Part shown: one piece after another, positions 1 to 8,179 of the stretch
How the letters are laid out: each line of letters starts with the position of its first letter
How positions within the stretch are numbered: position 1 is the stretch's first letter
Source of the DNA: Zygnema cylindricum
Lineage: Eukaryota > Streptophyta > Zygnematophyceae > Zygnematales > Zygnemataceae
DNA length: 16,503 bases
NCBI GenBank assembly: GCA_037447655.1
Contig: JBBHKE010000858.1
Location: 1-16,503 of the forward strand
Direction of reading: 5' to 3'
Notes under the pieces: generated by a model
What the model saw: the letters and a program-made list of their open reading frames with translations, nothing else
Database searches by the model: none
Told to the model about the DNA's origin: nothing
Program-made: the position numbers and the translations under genes

Positions 1-1344
1 GAAAGGAATACAAATTGTATAGGAAAGAAAATGTCTAGTAATAAACTGATTCTGAATGCTAAAAGCTGGGAAGTCCAATAGTCCAATTTGCCTGTGAATG
101 ATGTTTCATGTCGTCTTGTTCTACTCAATTTCTTTTAATGCATACAAAGAAAAACTAAGTGGAGGTCGAATGACCAAATGCCACGCGTACAAGCCTACGA
201 ATAAGAATGCATTATGGGAATGTCTGCATGTCTGTATAACACCTAATTTAATGTTCCTATTGTGAGATCGTTGATGATGTTTTGACGATAGGATTTCGTA
301 GTACCAATAAACTGTATGGATCGCTGCAAGAGTCAATCACCTAGAATCTCACTAAAAACAATACAGAGAATCTTATTATAATCCAAAATTTGTTATGAAA
401 TTACTGATTACATGTTGACGTACCCTTAGTAAAATAGAAGTAACGCTTCAAAGTTTCGGTTACATTGGCACATCCAATGAGACGCCAAATATAAAAATAT
501 ATTTAAAGGTGAAAGATGACGGCCATTTTTGTACGGCAATATATTTTCTCGTTGTTATTTCAGTTTCGTGCCAAAACAACAAAAAAAATTTCTACTTTGA
601 CACATGTATACACCTCCTTGCCGTCGCTCATTACCACCACAAACTACAAACTCATTTTCTTGAAAAGGGAATCCTATAGTTTGTGACGTCACTAATTTCC
701 AGTTGTACATGTCACATGATCCATTTTTATAACAAATTCAACTATTATCGACAATTCAAAATATTATGGAATATTCCAATTTATACCGCCAATTGTTAAG
801 ATAACTCGGCAATTTTGTGACCGTACAGTCTCTTGTCGACCTATTTTGAAAATTGTTGGATGTCGTACATTTACAACTTCCATATTTGTCGTTTCATGTA
901 GGCAGTTCAATGGTCAAAAGTTCAAAATCAGATTGTTGAGCAAAAAGACCAAAAAGTTACATTTCACGCAAGCCCGAGTATTAATTTTGTACTTTGCCCG
1001 GTTAGGTTTATCACTTTATTGCATAGATGTCTCATTTGTATAGATCTTGAGATTTCACCAGTTTGTGACGTCCCCGCTCTTTCTTTTTGTTTTCTATTTT
1101 TGTCTTTTTGTGCACTGTACTGAAGTTCTTAATTGACACGTTTGGTTCTGTCATGTCCGAGAAAGATTGGTCGGTCTATTGAATTGGTTGGCCGATCTGT
1201 GGCTATACGAGTTTTATCTGAACCGTCGTTATCTTCCCAGTCATTTGTATAGCTTAGAAATGACGGCTGTCAGGCTTTGATGGTCACAAGAAGTAAACGT
1301 TTTTCTTTTCTTTTATTTCAATTTTTTGTCACGTTTGTTTCGTT
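1..1344. other. AT-rich intergenic DNA, no gene seen
   Basis: I find no convincing reading frame, RNA gene or mobile-element domain here. The short ORFs in this stretch have no recognisable motif and no coding-like composition. Two sites with a TGACGTC core occur: a full palindrome GTGACGTCAC at 683-692 and a partial copy at 1066-1073. They resemble plant bZIP (C-box/as-1 type) sites but have no gene attached. Poly-T and poly-A runs are frequent. Confidence 0.6.
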
Positions 1345-1460
1345 ATGTACAATCTGAATGCACCATTGTACTATCTACGTGTACAATATGTTTGCCGTAC
1401 AATATGTTCACTATACAATATGTTCACCCATACAATATGTTCACCATACTATATGTATTT
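1345..1460. repeat. 16-18 bp tandem repeat, about five to six units
   Basis: The unit is close to TACAATATGTTCACCA. Clear units start at 1381, 1397, 1414 and 1431, with a degenerate unit at 1447 and a more diverged one at about 1345. Spacing is 16-17 bp between the clear units. The overlapping ORFs in this stretch are the repeat read in two frames and are not genes. Confidence 0.8.
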
Positions 1461-1814
1461 AAATACTTTAAAACTAAAAATCCTTATTCGTCTTTACAAT
1501 CCGCGGGCACGTTATTCTAACTCACCTTTTCATCAAGTATTAAAGTACTAAAGTACATATAGGAAAGCGAACATAACGTATGGTAAACATATCATACCCA
1601 AAATAGTACATCGATACATATAGCACGTAAAAGTCATCTTATCTTCAATATTTATTAACCAGAATGACGTTGCGAGCTGATTTTAGGTCAAGCATCTTTT
1701 GAACCGTGGGAAGAGGAATAACAAGACGTCACGCACATGCCAAACAAAAATGATTATTTTCGGACGAGGGAAAGCACACGATATTATTTTCCTTTTCCAT
1801 CAGGTCAGGCTCAT
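1461..1814. other. intergenic DNA, no gene seen
   Basis: This is AT-rich sequence with no coding signal. A third GACGTCAC site lies at 1725-1732, about 90 bp upstream of the TATA-like box at 1818. That spacing would suit a promoter, but no transcript can be shown from the sequence. Confidence 0.4.
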
Positions 1815-1817
1815 CTC

Positions 1818-1829
1818 TTTATATAAATT
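1818..1829 (+). promoter_or_regulatory. candidate TATA box
   Basis: The string TTTATATAAATT lies 73 bp upstream of an ATG at 1902, which opens a 20-codon GC-rich stretch ending at a good plant splice-donor string, CAG|GTATTG (junction after 1962). This could be a promoter with a first exon on the plus strand. No matching acceptor and second exon were recognised, and the minus-strand ORF in the same place is an alternative reading. Confidence 0.25.
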
Positions 1830-1917
1830 ATAGACCTTTGGTTGCCCATTTGAAAACATTTACATAAGTCGACTTTCTGTCCGTCTGCACCCGTAAGCGA
1901 CATGTCCTCGGCCGGCG

Positions 1918-2115
1918 TCAGCAAATGGGTAGCGTTGCCCCTCGGCCTACGTCCGCATACAGGTATTGTATTTTTATCTCTCTGCTAACGTTTGCAAACA
2001 CGTAACTTTCAAAGTACTCCTTTGGTAAATGTTCTTGACCTTCAGATCTTCGGTTCTCGATTATATCAATAAATAAAAAGAAAGTCGCCAATAGCACGAA
2101 AGAGTATTTAGCCAT
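1918..2115 (-). CDS. small putative secreted peptide, possibly broken
   Basis: This ORF encodes 65 residues starting MAKYSFVLLATFFLF, a hydrophobic N-terminus typical of a secretory signal peptide. A charged stretch follows, then a tyrosine-containing end, QYLYADVGRGATLPIC, before a TGA. The start is the ATG at 2115; the TTG just upstream is not needed. Past the stop the same frame continues with a second cysteine (RRPRTC). The spacing loosely recalls RALF-type plant peptide hormones, which have a YISY motif followed by paired cysteines, but the YISY motif is not intact and the rest of the domain is missing. I see a signal peptide directly; the RALF link is a guess. It may equally be a chance ORF. 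Confidence 0.25.
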   Translation of the reverse strand: MAKYSFVLLATFFLFIDIIENRRSEGQEHLPKEYFESYVFANVSREIKIQYLYADVGRGATLPIC

Positions 2116-2184
2116 CAATCATTCGTTAGTGACCCTCCAATTATAGGATGTTGGCAGTTCAATGTTGAAATCACTAAATTTTTA
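2116..2184. other. spacer between the small ORF and repeat R1
   Basis: This is short AT-rich DNA without a recognisable site. It separates the putative secreted-peptide ORF from repeat copy R1. Confidence 0.4.
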
Positions 2185-2640
2185 GGGTATTTTCTAGGTC
2201 TCAATAGATTAGATAAAGGCATAGGCAGCTTGCCTCCTCCTTCTCTCTGTTGCCCCTATACTTGTTGTAGTCACTAAAAGAAAGTGAGGATGGTGGAGCC
2301 ATGGCTGCCTTTGCTCCATATGTAGGACTGAAGAGTGATATAAGTCACTCTTAACAAAACGGTTGAGTCTGGCAAGACTTGAACCTCCGACCGGCAGAGC
2401 GAGGCATAGCCGTCAGCTCTAACAAGTCTATCATAAGAGTTCGCTAGACTACATAGGGTTTGAGTTTTATTTATGCATTATTTACAAACTTTAGTCCGAT
2501 TAACGGAATTGGAAATAAAGAACATAGAGACTAGTTGGAATATGGTGCGAACTAAAATCCGCACGAAACAAATGTATCGAACATGTGTTATAAACGACTA
2601 ATGTTAAAAGTCGGTCTAGATTCGACGGCATGCATCATTT
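2185..2640 (+). repeat. dispersed repeat R, copy 1
   Basis: This copy aligns with 13976-14420 on the same strand and, for its first part, with the reverse complement of 6410-6712. Shared landmarks in order are TATTTTCTAGGTCT at the start, a pyrimidine-rich tract, TTGTTGTAGTCAC, GGCTGCC, a tRNA T-arm-like segment (on the minus strand GGTTCAAGTCTTGCC, near 2370-2390), GGGTTTGA and GGTCTAGAT near the end. The copies are strongly diverged. In both plus-strand cases R lies directly 5' of an LTR promoter module, so it may be the outer part of a long U3, or an older SINE-like insertion. Confidence 0.6.
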
Positions 2641-3240
2641 CTGAGATCCTAGAATGGCCACTTTGGCGGTTATTGGGCGTGACATGACTTTGTGCCACGT
2701 GGCAAGATAGAATTGGGAAGCGCAAATTTTGGAGAGCATGATGATAAGTCTAAATTAGATAGACGTCCACTCCATGGCCTTGTCGTACATAAGCCATACA
2801 GAAAAGACATTGACCATAATACATTTATGTACTGTACAATTTATTGATTGGTTCATACATCAGTAGATAGGAGTTGTGAGAGGGTTTTGGGACTTAGAGA
2901 ATTGAGAAGGTAGCCGCCTCTCTCCCAATAAGTTTGTATAAATATCGGCATCTTTGCAAGTTTATAACTCATCGCCTTGTTGGGCGTTTTCAGTGATTCT
3001 TTTTGCTACAGACTCAAAAGAGTCCACATTGCATAAAGTTGCAATCAGATTATCTATTAACCTACTTAGGTAGCAGTGGTCCTAGTTGAAAGGTGTTATT
3101 CAAAAACTATCTAGAGGCTTATTGAAATCTGTTGTCCAATGGGGGACACATAATTGCATGATATGGGGTGACCCTTTAACATGCCCATCTTTAACGAATT
3201 TGGATTCATTTATTCGGAGGTCATGATGGTAGGGGCTTTG
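2640..3240 (+). mobile_element. copia-type LTR, copy L1 (limits approximate)
   Basis: L1 is homologous to L4 (14560-15340) and to the reverse complement of 7540-8150. It carries a palindromic G-box GCCACGTGGC at 2694-2703, the shared block GGTAGCCGCCTCTC at 2909-2922, a TATA box (TGTATAAATAT, 2935-2945) and the shared leader AGTGATTCTTTTTG (2992-3005). The distance from TATA to leader is about 54 bp, close to the other copies, so transcription probably starts in between. It lies just upstream of the plus-strand gag relic in the same orientation and is best read as its 5' LTR. No exact end or clear primer-binding site could be fixed; a weak candidate near 3259 is poor. Confidence 0.65.
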
Positions 3241-3281
3241 TGTGAGAAACGATACTGGGTATTGTTAGTGGACAAGTAAAA

Positions 3282-4236
3282 TGTCCACCTCAGGGAATCC
3301 CACTAGGGTTTGGTGGAGTGAGGTTTTCTGCCGCAACATCTGTTCCAACGGAGGAGGCAGTTGATGGGGACAGTAGTGTGTCCAAAAAAGGGAAAAAAGA
3401 GGAGACACCTTTTACTTCTATCACAACGGCACCCGGAGCGGCGACTCTAAAGACGGAGGAAAACGATATTCAAATGTGGAATACAGAAACATGGCTGCCA
3501 CGCATTACATTCTGAGACACCTCACTCAAGCTCTGGCAACCTCCCTTATTCACATTCTCAAGGCCGAGTTATTGTGGGAGACTTTAGTGGAGATCAATAG
3601 AGCTGGTACCATTTAGGAGCTCTAGCTCGCTGAGAAAAGGATAGGGGATTACACTTACAAAGAGGGAAAAATGTTAGACTATTGTAATGATCTGTCTTGT
3701 TTGTTTATGGAGATTGAGAGTGGCGGGTGGACAGATACAATGAAGATGAAAGTCAACACTCGCATGATGAAGTTGCCTGATGAATATGAGAATATAGTTA
3801 TTGAGTGTAGGAAATGGATGATAGTTCTCGGAAGTGGAACACAATTGTCCGGATGATACTTGTGCAAGAGAAAAAAATTGAGATTCCATCTGGATGAAAG
3901 AGCGTTCAAGCTCTAGTTGCCGGAATGGACCGGTGGGGGAAGGATTCAAGGAAGCCATACAACAATTTCAAAGGAGAGATAGACTAATCTGAAAGACTGA
4001 GTCCTCCTACGTGTTTGTGTCATTTTTGCAAGAAGCCGAGATTCTTTGTAACATATTGTACAAAGTTGTCAAAGCTAAGGCTACAAGAAAATCGTGGAGG
4101 AGTTTCTTCCGGGGGGAAAAAGAAGGCACTTGTAGTCACACAAGTGAAAAACGAGACCATGGAGGACGCGTCATTTGACGAGGAGGATGGGGAACTTCTT
4201 CTTGAGGAGAATCTAGAGGAGAAAGAGATCCCTTAG
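3282..4236 (+). pseudogene. gag: copia Gag polyprotein, broken
   Basis: This encodes the nucleocapsid precursor that packages element RNA in virus-like particles. An N-terminal piece is seen from about 3318 (SVSKKGKKEETPF), then UBN2-type Gag text in another frame, including LLWETLVEI, two TAG stops near 3616-3630 and, after a shift, MLDYCNDLSCLF and LPDEYENIV at 3671-3800. The same motifs occur in the minus-strand relative (IEFCNDIVAL, LPDEYENII), which shows the two belong to one family. The zinc knuckle at 4018-4059 reads CHFCKKPRFFVTYC: all three cysteines remain but the histidine is replaced by phenylalanine, so it should not fold normally. An acidic stretch follows at 4158-4230. Confidence 0.85.
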
Positions 4237-4284
4237 AATTATAAGTGTGCTCTTGGAGCCATTTGGGAAGCCCCATAGGAATGA

Positions 4285-4860
4285 TGGATCATCGATTCAG
4301 GTGCATCCATGCATATGTGTCATGATTTGCACCTCTTTTCCAATCTACGAAAGATCCTTATTGTAGAGATAGAGTTTGGGTATGGGAGAGTAGTTACTAC
4401 TGATCTAGTGGGTTTGGTAGATCTTAAAGTCTTAGTGAAATGCAAGTCTTCTATACTCACTTTCTCAAATGTACTCTACATTCCGTTGCTCAGTAAAACT
4501 CTTGTCTCTACCTTTCTACTAGATGATAAAGAGTTTGATACCTTCACTACAAAGAGAGTGTTTAAAGCTAAGTACTGGGATGAAGTCTACTTCACTGCAA
4601 ATAAGTGTAGCCAAGGAAAGTTTAGGCTTAACTCGAGTTATAAAAAAAATAATGTTTACTATGTTGGTGTCCCAAACTTGATGATTTGCCATAAGCGGTT
4701 GGGGCATGTGTATTTTGATTGGCCGAGTGAAATGAAAAATGTTTTGGTAGTTGATGGCATTCAGTTTGGAGATAATGAAATGATTATTGATTGTAGTGGC
4801 TGTGCCCAAAGAAAGGCTCATAGAATCCCTTTTTTTTTAAACTGCCGCATAAATAGGTGA
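4285..4860 (+). pseudogene. copia aspartic protease and GAG-pre-integrase domain
   Basis: This is the longest surviving open stretch of the element, about 190 codons. It starts with WIIDSGASMHM, the retroviral-type protease active site (DSGA; catalytic Asp at 4294-4296). FSNVLYIPLLSKTLVS follows, the usual C-terminal part of the copia protease. The GAG-pre-integrase HHCC zinc finger is intact: HKRLGH (from 4690) and CSGC (4792-4803). A TGA at 4282-4284 cuts it from Gag and a one-base shift near 4855 cuts it from integrase. The protease would cleave the Gag-Pol polyprotein and the zinc finger belongs to the integrase N-terminus. Confidence 0.9.
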
Positions 4861-5500
4861 GAAAGTTCTAGATCTGGTCCACATAGATATTTGGGGACCA
4901 TCAAAAATACCTTTGATTGGAAGGAAGAAGTTTATGATGACAATCACTCATGACTAGTCTACATACTCTAGAGCCTACTTCCTAAAAAAAAAGTTTGATA
5001 CACCAACTTACTTCAAATTATATATAGCTTGGAGTGAGAAGTTGGACTAAACCCCCATTAAGGGGATAAGGAGTGAAAATGGAGGAGAAAATACCTCTTA
5101 CCATTTTGATGAATACTTAAAAGATGAGGAGTTCAACAGTAAAAAATTCTACCGTATAGTCTAGAACAAAATGGATTAGTTGAGAGATTGAACCTGACTA
5201 TAAGAGATAGGGTATGTATTATGCTAGAATAAAAAAAGATACGAAAGAAGTTTTGGGTAGAAGCCATGAACTGTGCTAACTACATTAAAAGAAGATTCCT
5301 TACCTCAGTGGTTAAAGGAATGACACCTTATGAGAGATGGGTTGGAAGGAAACCATATATCCCTCACTTAAAAGTAATCGGTAGTCAAGTTTACAACCTT
5401 GATACAGATAAGAAAAATTGGAAACTAGATGCAAAAGGGAAACCTGATATTTTTTGGGATATGTTGAGGATGTCAAAGGAAATAAAGTCTGTTACTTAGC
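4859..5500 (+). pseudogene. copia integrase core, broken
   Basis: Integrase inserts the element cDNA into host DNA. The rve core is recognisable: HIDIWGPSK with the first acidic residue (Asp, 4886-4888), RSENGGEN with the second position (5075-5077) and NGLVERLN with the third (Glu, 5182-5184). The second position, normally Asp in RSDNGGE, is Glu here, a change expected to impair the DDE site. The C-terminal part has GMTPYERWVGRKP and LKVIGSQVYN, typical of copia integrases. Stops interrupt at about 4954, 5049, 5160 and 5229, with a frame change near 5160, so no full-length product is possible. The linker 5500-5870 towards reverse transcriptase is heavily broken. Confidence 0.88.
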
Positions 5501-5869
5501 AAAACAAGATATCATTTTGGTAAAGCACCTAGTTGTCATGGACGAAGGGAAGTCATTTGATCCTTTCAAACAAACCAAGACGATAAAAATTCAGTTTTGA
5601 GTCTAAGAGAGAGAAGGATTTAGATCTTCTCGAAAGAGACATGAGTGATTGCAGATTCAACGGAGATCTGATGTGAGGGAGATATACCAAAATCTCCACA
5701 TATCAGTATACACTCCAAGGAGACAAAGGAGGAGGAGCTACAACCGGCTTCCATACATAGCGGAGCCAATGAGATTTTGCAAAGGAACTTAAGACTTCCC
5801 TCCATTCCAGCTTTGAATTTTGAGGGAGGACAAAAAAAGAGCAAAAGGCTATATGAAAAATAGGTTGTT

Positions 5870-6394
5870 CACAAGGTAACTAACTTGTCTAACCTTGATG
5901 AGCCTCAGTCATACATGGAAGCAATGGACAGTCGGAAGAAAGACAGATAGAGAGAGCCGTAAATGATGAGATGGCCTCCATTATGGAAACAAATACTTAG
6001 GAGCTGGTGGACTGTCCTCTGGACAGAAAACCGATTAGATGCAAATGGAGGTTTAAATTGAAACTGAACCCAAATAATACCATTGAGAGATATAAGGCTT
6101 GGTTGGTAGCAAAGGGGTTGACCCAAAAAGAAGGCATTGATTATGAGAGGACTTTTGCTCCAATGGTTCGGTTCCCATCAGTAAGGATTCTCCTCAGTTT
6201 AGCAGCAGCGAAAGACATAGAAATACACCACATGGACATTAAGACTGCCTTCTTCAATTGTGAGCTAGAGGAAGAAATCTTCGTGCGGCAACCAAAAAGA
6301 ATTGTAGAGGAATAAGAGGAGAGCAAAGTTTGTCGACTCAAAAAGTCCTTATATAGACTGAAGCAGGCTCCTAGACAATAGAAGAAAAATCTAG
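5870..6394 (+). pseudogene. copia reverse transcriptase, N-terminal part only
   Basis: The RVT_2 family is clear. The segment KPIRCKWRFKLKLN, ERYKAWLVAKGLTQKEGIDY and TFAPMVRFPSVR (6007-6190) is followed by HHMDIKTAFFNCELEEEIF, which contains the first catalytic Asp (6235-6237), and by LYRLKQAPRQ (about 6349-6378). A frame change near 5950 and stops at 5998, 6313 and 6379 interrupt it. The domain ends at about 6394, so the YVDD catalytic pair, the thumb and RNase H are absent. The enzyme would copy the element RNA into cDNA; this copy cannot work. Confidence 0.92.
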
Positions 6395-6409
6395 GTGAGT
6401 TATATAATT

Positions 6410-6712
6410 ATCGTACTCTATATTCTCTAGCACTGATATTAGACTATGTGATAAAGCTACCGGCTAAAGGATTCTTGACGGACGGCATGTACCAAGATAA
6501 AATCTTGTGTTCGTCAAGACATTTTAGGTACACCTACCAAAAAACTACAGCCTGTCTCTCTCTTTGGGCAGCATGGGCAGCCATGACTATAGCTTCCTCT
6601 CCAACCTTTAATGACTGCGACAAGTGTGGGGGTTTAGAAAGTGGAGCGAGAGGCAGGCCGCCTTTGCTGACTACCCCTTATTAGCTTTCCTTTATTCAGA
6701 CCTAGAAAATAC
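6410..6712 (-). repeat. dispersed repeat R, copy 2 (inverted)
   Basis: The reverse complement begins TGTATTTTCTAGGTCTG (about 6697-6713). It continues with a pyrimidine-rich tract, CCCCCACACTTGTCGCAGTCA and GGCTGCC, matching R1 and R3. It then matches R3 through GGTAGGT, a hairpin-forming part (CTTGACGG at 6474 against CGTCAAG near 6511) and a stretch near 6430-6470. It sits exactly where the plus-strand copia homology stops, so it or a linked event truncated that element. The ORF at 6448-6684 lies inside the repeat and has no protein motif. Confidence 0.6.
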
Positions 6713-6739
6713 ATACATTTTAACGCTCCCTTGATTTTC

Positions 6740-7487
6740 TAGTCTACTTTCCAGCTCTACCAAATACATTTTTTTTTATCTTTTTTTTCTTATAAACTTT
6801 AAGAAAAGGTATGTTAGTTGAGCTGAAATAACATTGCATTTTGTTGATCACACATTTTATCAGCATCCTTTTCTGAACGAACAAAGATTTTATCCACCTC
6901 ATTTTTTCCATCCACACAAATCCATTTTTCTTCTTTAATTGAAACAACCAGCCCCATCTCCAATTTGCAACACACACCTAGATGCAAACCCTTATGTAGA
7001 CACACCTTCATAAATGGCATCACTCCCATTAGGGATGTCAAAACCATTACGCCCCAAATTTATTCTTAAGTCAATAGTTCCCACTAAGCTCCTTGTAAAT
7101 TCGCCATCTTCCGAACTCATATTTTTATCCATGATAATTACCCCATTTTTTGAACTTTCCTCACTCTCTCCCATGGAATTCTTCCCACTACCACTTTTTA
7201 TTTTTATTCCCAAAATATATTTCTCCCCTAAACCTTTCATTAAATATACCTCTTCACCCATATTCTTTAAAACCCCCTCTAGATTAACTTCTCCTCTTTC
7301 CTCGGAGTCCGTTGAAGTCTCTTTTTCCGACCAATTTTCTGTTTCTATCATATCTATAAATTTATCCTCATTGTTTTTATTTTTATCTTTTCAATTAGGG
7401 ATCCTATATCTGAATTTTTCACTTCTAAGTCATACTTTCTACACTCGTTGATATCCTCATCATGTCTAACTCCCTCAAGTACCTCTT
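6740..7487 (-). pseudogene. second Gag tail plus unidentified charged region
   Basis: Read on the minus strand, 7487 to about 7321 is a diverged copy of the tail of the minus-strand Gag at 8345-8180. Both share EVLE, a short acidic spacer, YDL, then KDKIN-like and FIDNNET or FIDMIET text. The frame then stays open for 119 codons (7351-6992), rich in Glu, Lys, Ser and Gly, ending near GRNGFDIPNG. In another frame, LGVCCKLEMGLVVSIKEEKW and further charged text continue to about 6810. I recognise no family and no protease active site here, although protease follows Gag in the plus-strand relative. It may be Gag-Pol spacer sequence or captured DNA. Confidence 0.45.
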
Positions 7488-7539
7488 GAAATTGTGAGAC
7501 CTCGATTAGCCATTTGAGTAGGCAGATCCTAAAGAAGCT

Positions 7540-8150
7540 TATCTAGATAGTGCTGACTCCAAGTTGATATAAACCCAAATGACTGACCCCTTCACAATCA
7601 CAAACCCATTATAGCTTCACCCTTGTGAAATCTTGTGAAATAAGACTTTCTGTGTGCTCAGTTCCACCACGGAATACAAAGTTAGAATATGAGTTTTGGA
7701 CACATTCACCCACTTTGAATTTCCCTTAGAAATGCAGCCACCCTGGCAGGAAAAATCTGTGACCGACTTCCTTTTGTGTAGCTTGGACTCTCTTGAGTTC
7801 GCAGCAAAAAGAATCACTAATAATTGTTAAGTAAATTGATAGTTATGGTTGGCCAAAGTTTGCCATTTATACAAGGTGCTCTCTGGGAGAGGCAGCTACC
7901 TACCCAAAATTTTCTAAGTCCTATTCCCCCTCTAAAACTCTATCTACTAAAGTACGACACGAATCAAATAACTGTGTCGTAAAAAAAAGTACTGGTGCCG
8001 GTGTACTTTCTGTACGGCCATTGTACAACATGGCCAAAATGTCGACACGTGTCAAATCAGGATTTGTTCTTGTAATCTCCAGAGTTCCTGTAATCCAATA
8101 ACATCACACCGCGTGTCATCTGACATGGCAAAGACCGTAAAACGCCAAAA
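7540..8150 (-). mobile_element. copia-type LTR, copy L2 (inverted)
   Basis: The reverse complement aligns with L4 over about 600 bp. It has G-box-related sites (GCGTGTCA 8111-8118; palindrome GACACGTGTC 8044-8053), the GTAC-rich imperfect palindrome at 7976-8029, the promoter block GGTAGCTGCCTCTCC, a TATA box (reverse complement of 7866-7875) and the leader (reverse complement of 7801-7818). Its downstream part matches L4 closely, including CTGCATTTCTAAGGGAAATT and CATTTGGGTTTATAT. It lies 3' of the minus-strand Gag and 5' of a second Gag tail, so it is either an LTR between two recombined elements or a solo LTR. The ORF at 7617-7817 lies within the LTR. Confidence 0.75.
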
Positions 8151-8179
8151 GTACCTCTTCCGTGATCGCGGCGCGTATC

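Larger units (their letters stand above)
3255..6394 (+). mobile_element. degenerate, 3'-truncated Ty1/copia element
   Basis: Domains follow the copia order: Gag, aspartic protease, GAG-pre-integrase zinc finger, integrase, then reverse transcriptase. The order integrase before reverse transcriptase is diagnostic of Ty1/copia rather than Ty3/gypsy. The frame is broken by many stops and several shifts. Two stops replace tryptophans conserved in the family (ELV motif at 5998-6000, TAG; PRQW at 6379-6381, TAG), each a TGG to TAG change. Homology ends at about 6394, before the YVDD motif and RNase H. Repeat R2 starts right after, so the 3' half of pol and the 3' LTR are missing here. Confidence 0.9.

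Noticed and set aside
121-336. 71-codon minus-strand ORF near the left end
   Set aside because: It has no motif, no supporting signals and a length expected by chance in 16 kb.
2353-2450. A tRNA gene on the minus strand
   Set aside because: The T-arm text is good but the T-stem has mismatches, no proper anticodon arm or 7-bp acceptor stem forms, and the segment recurs in repeat R. It is at best tRNA-derived.
3255-3275. Initiator-Met primer-binding site (GGGTATTGTTAGTGG)
   Set aside because: It matches the expected TGGTATCAGAGC at too few positions to call.
6394-6448. Continuation of reverse transcriptase to YVDD
   Set aside because: I looked for the YVDD motif and RNase H text after 6394 in all plus frames and found none; the sequence there matches repeat R.
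7014-7451. 145-codon plus-strand ORF rich in Ser, Phe and Pro
   Set aside because: It is the antisense of the Glu/Lys-rich minus-strand frame, which is continuous with a Gag-tail copy. The hydrophobic look follows from that.
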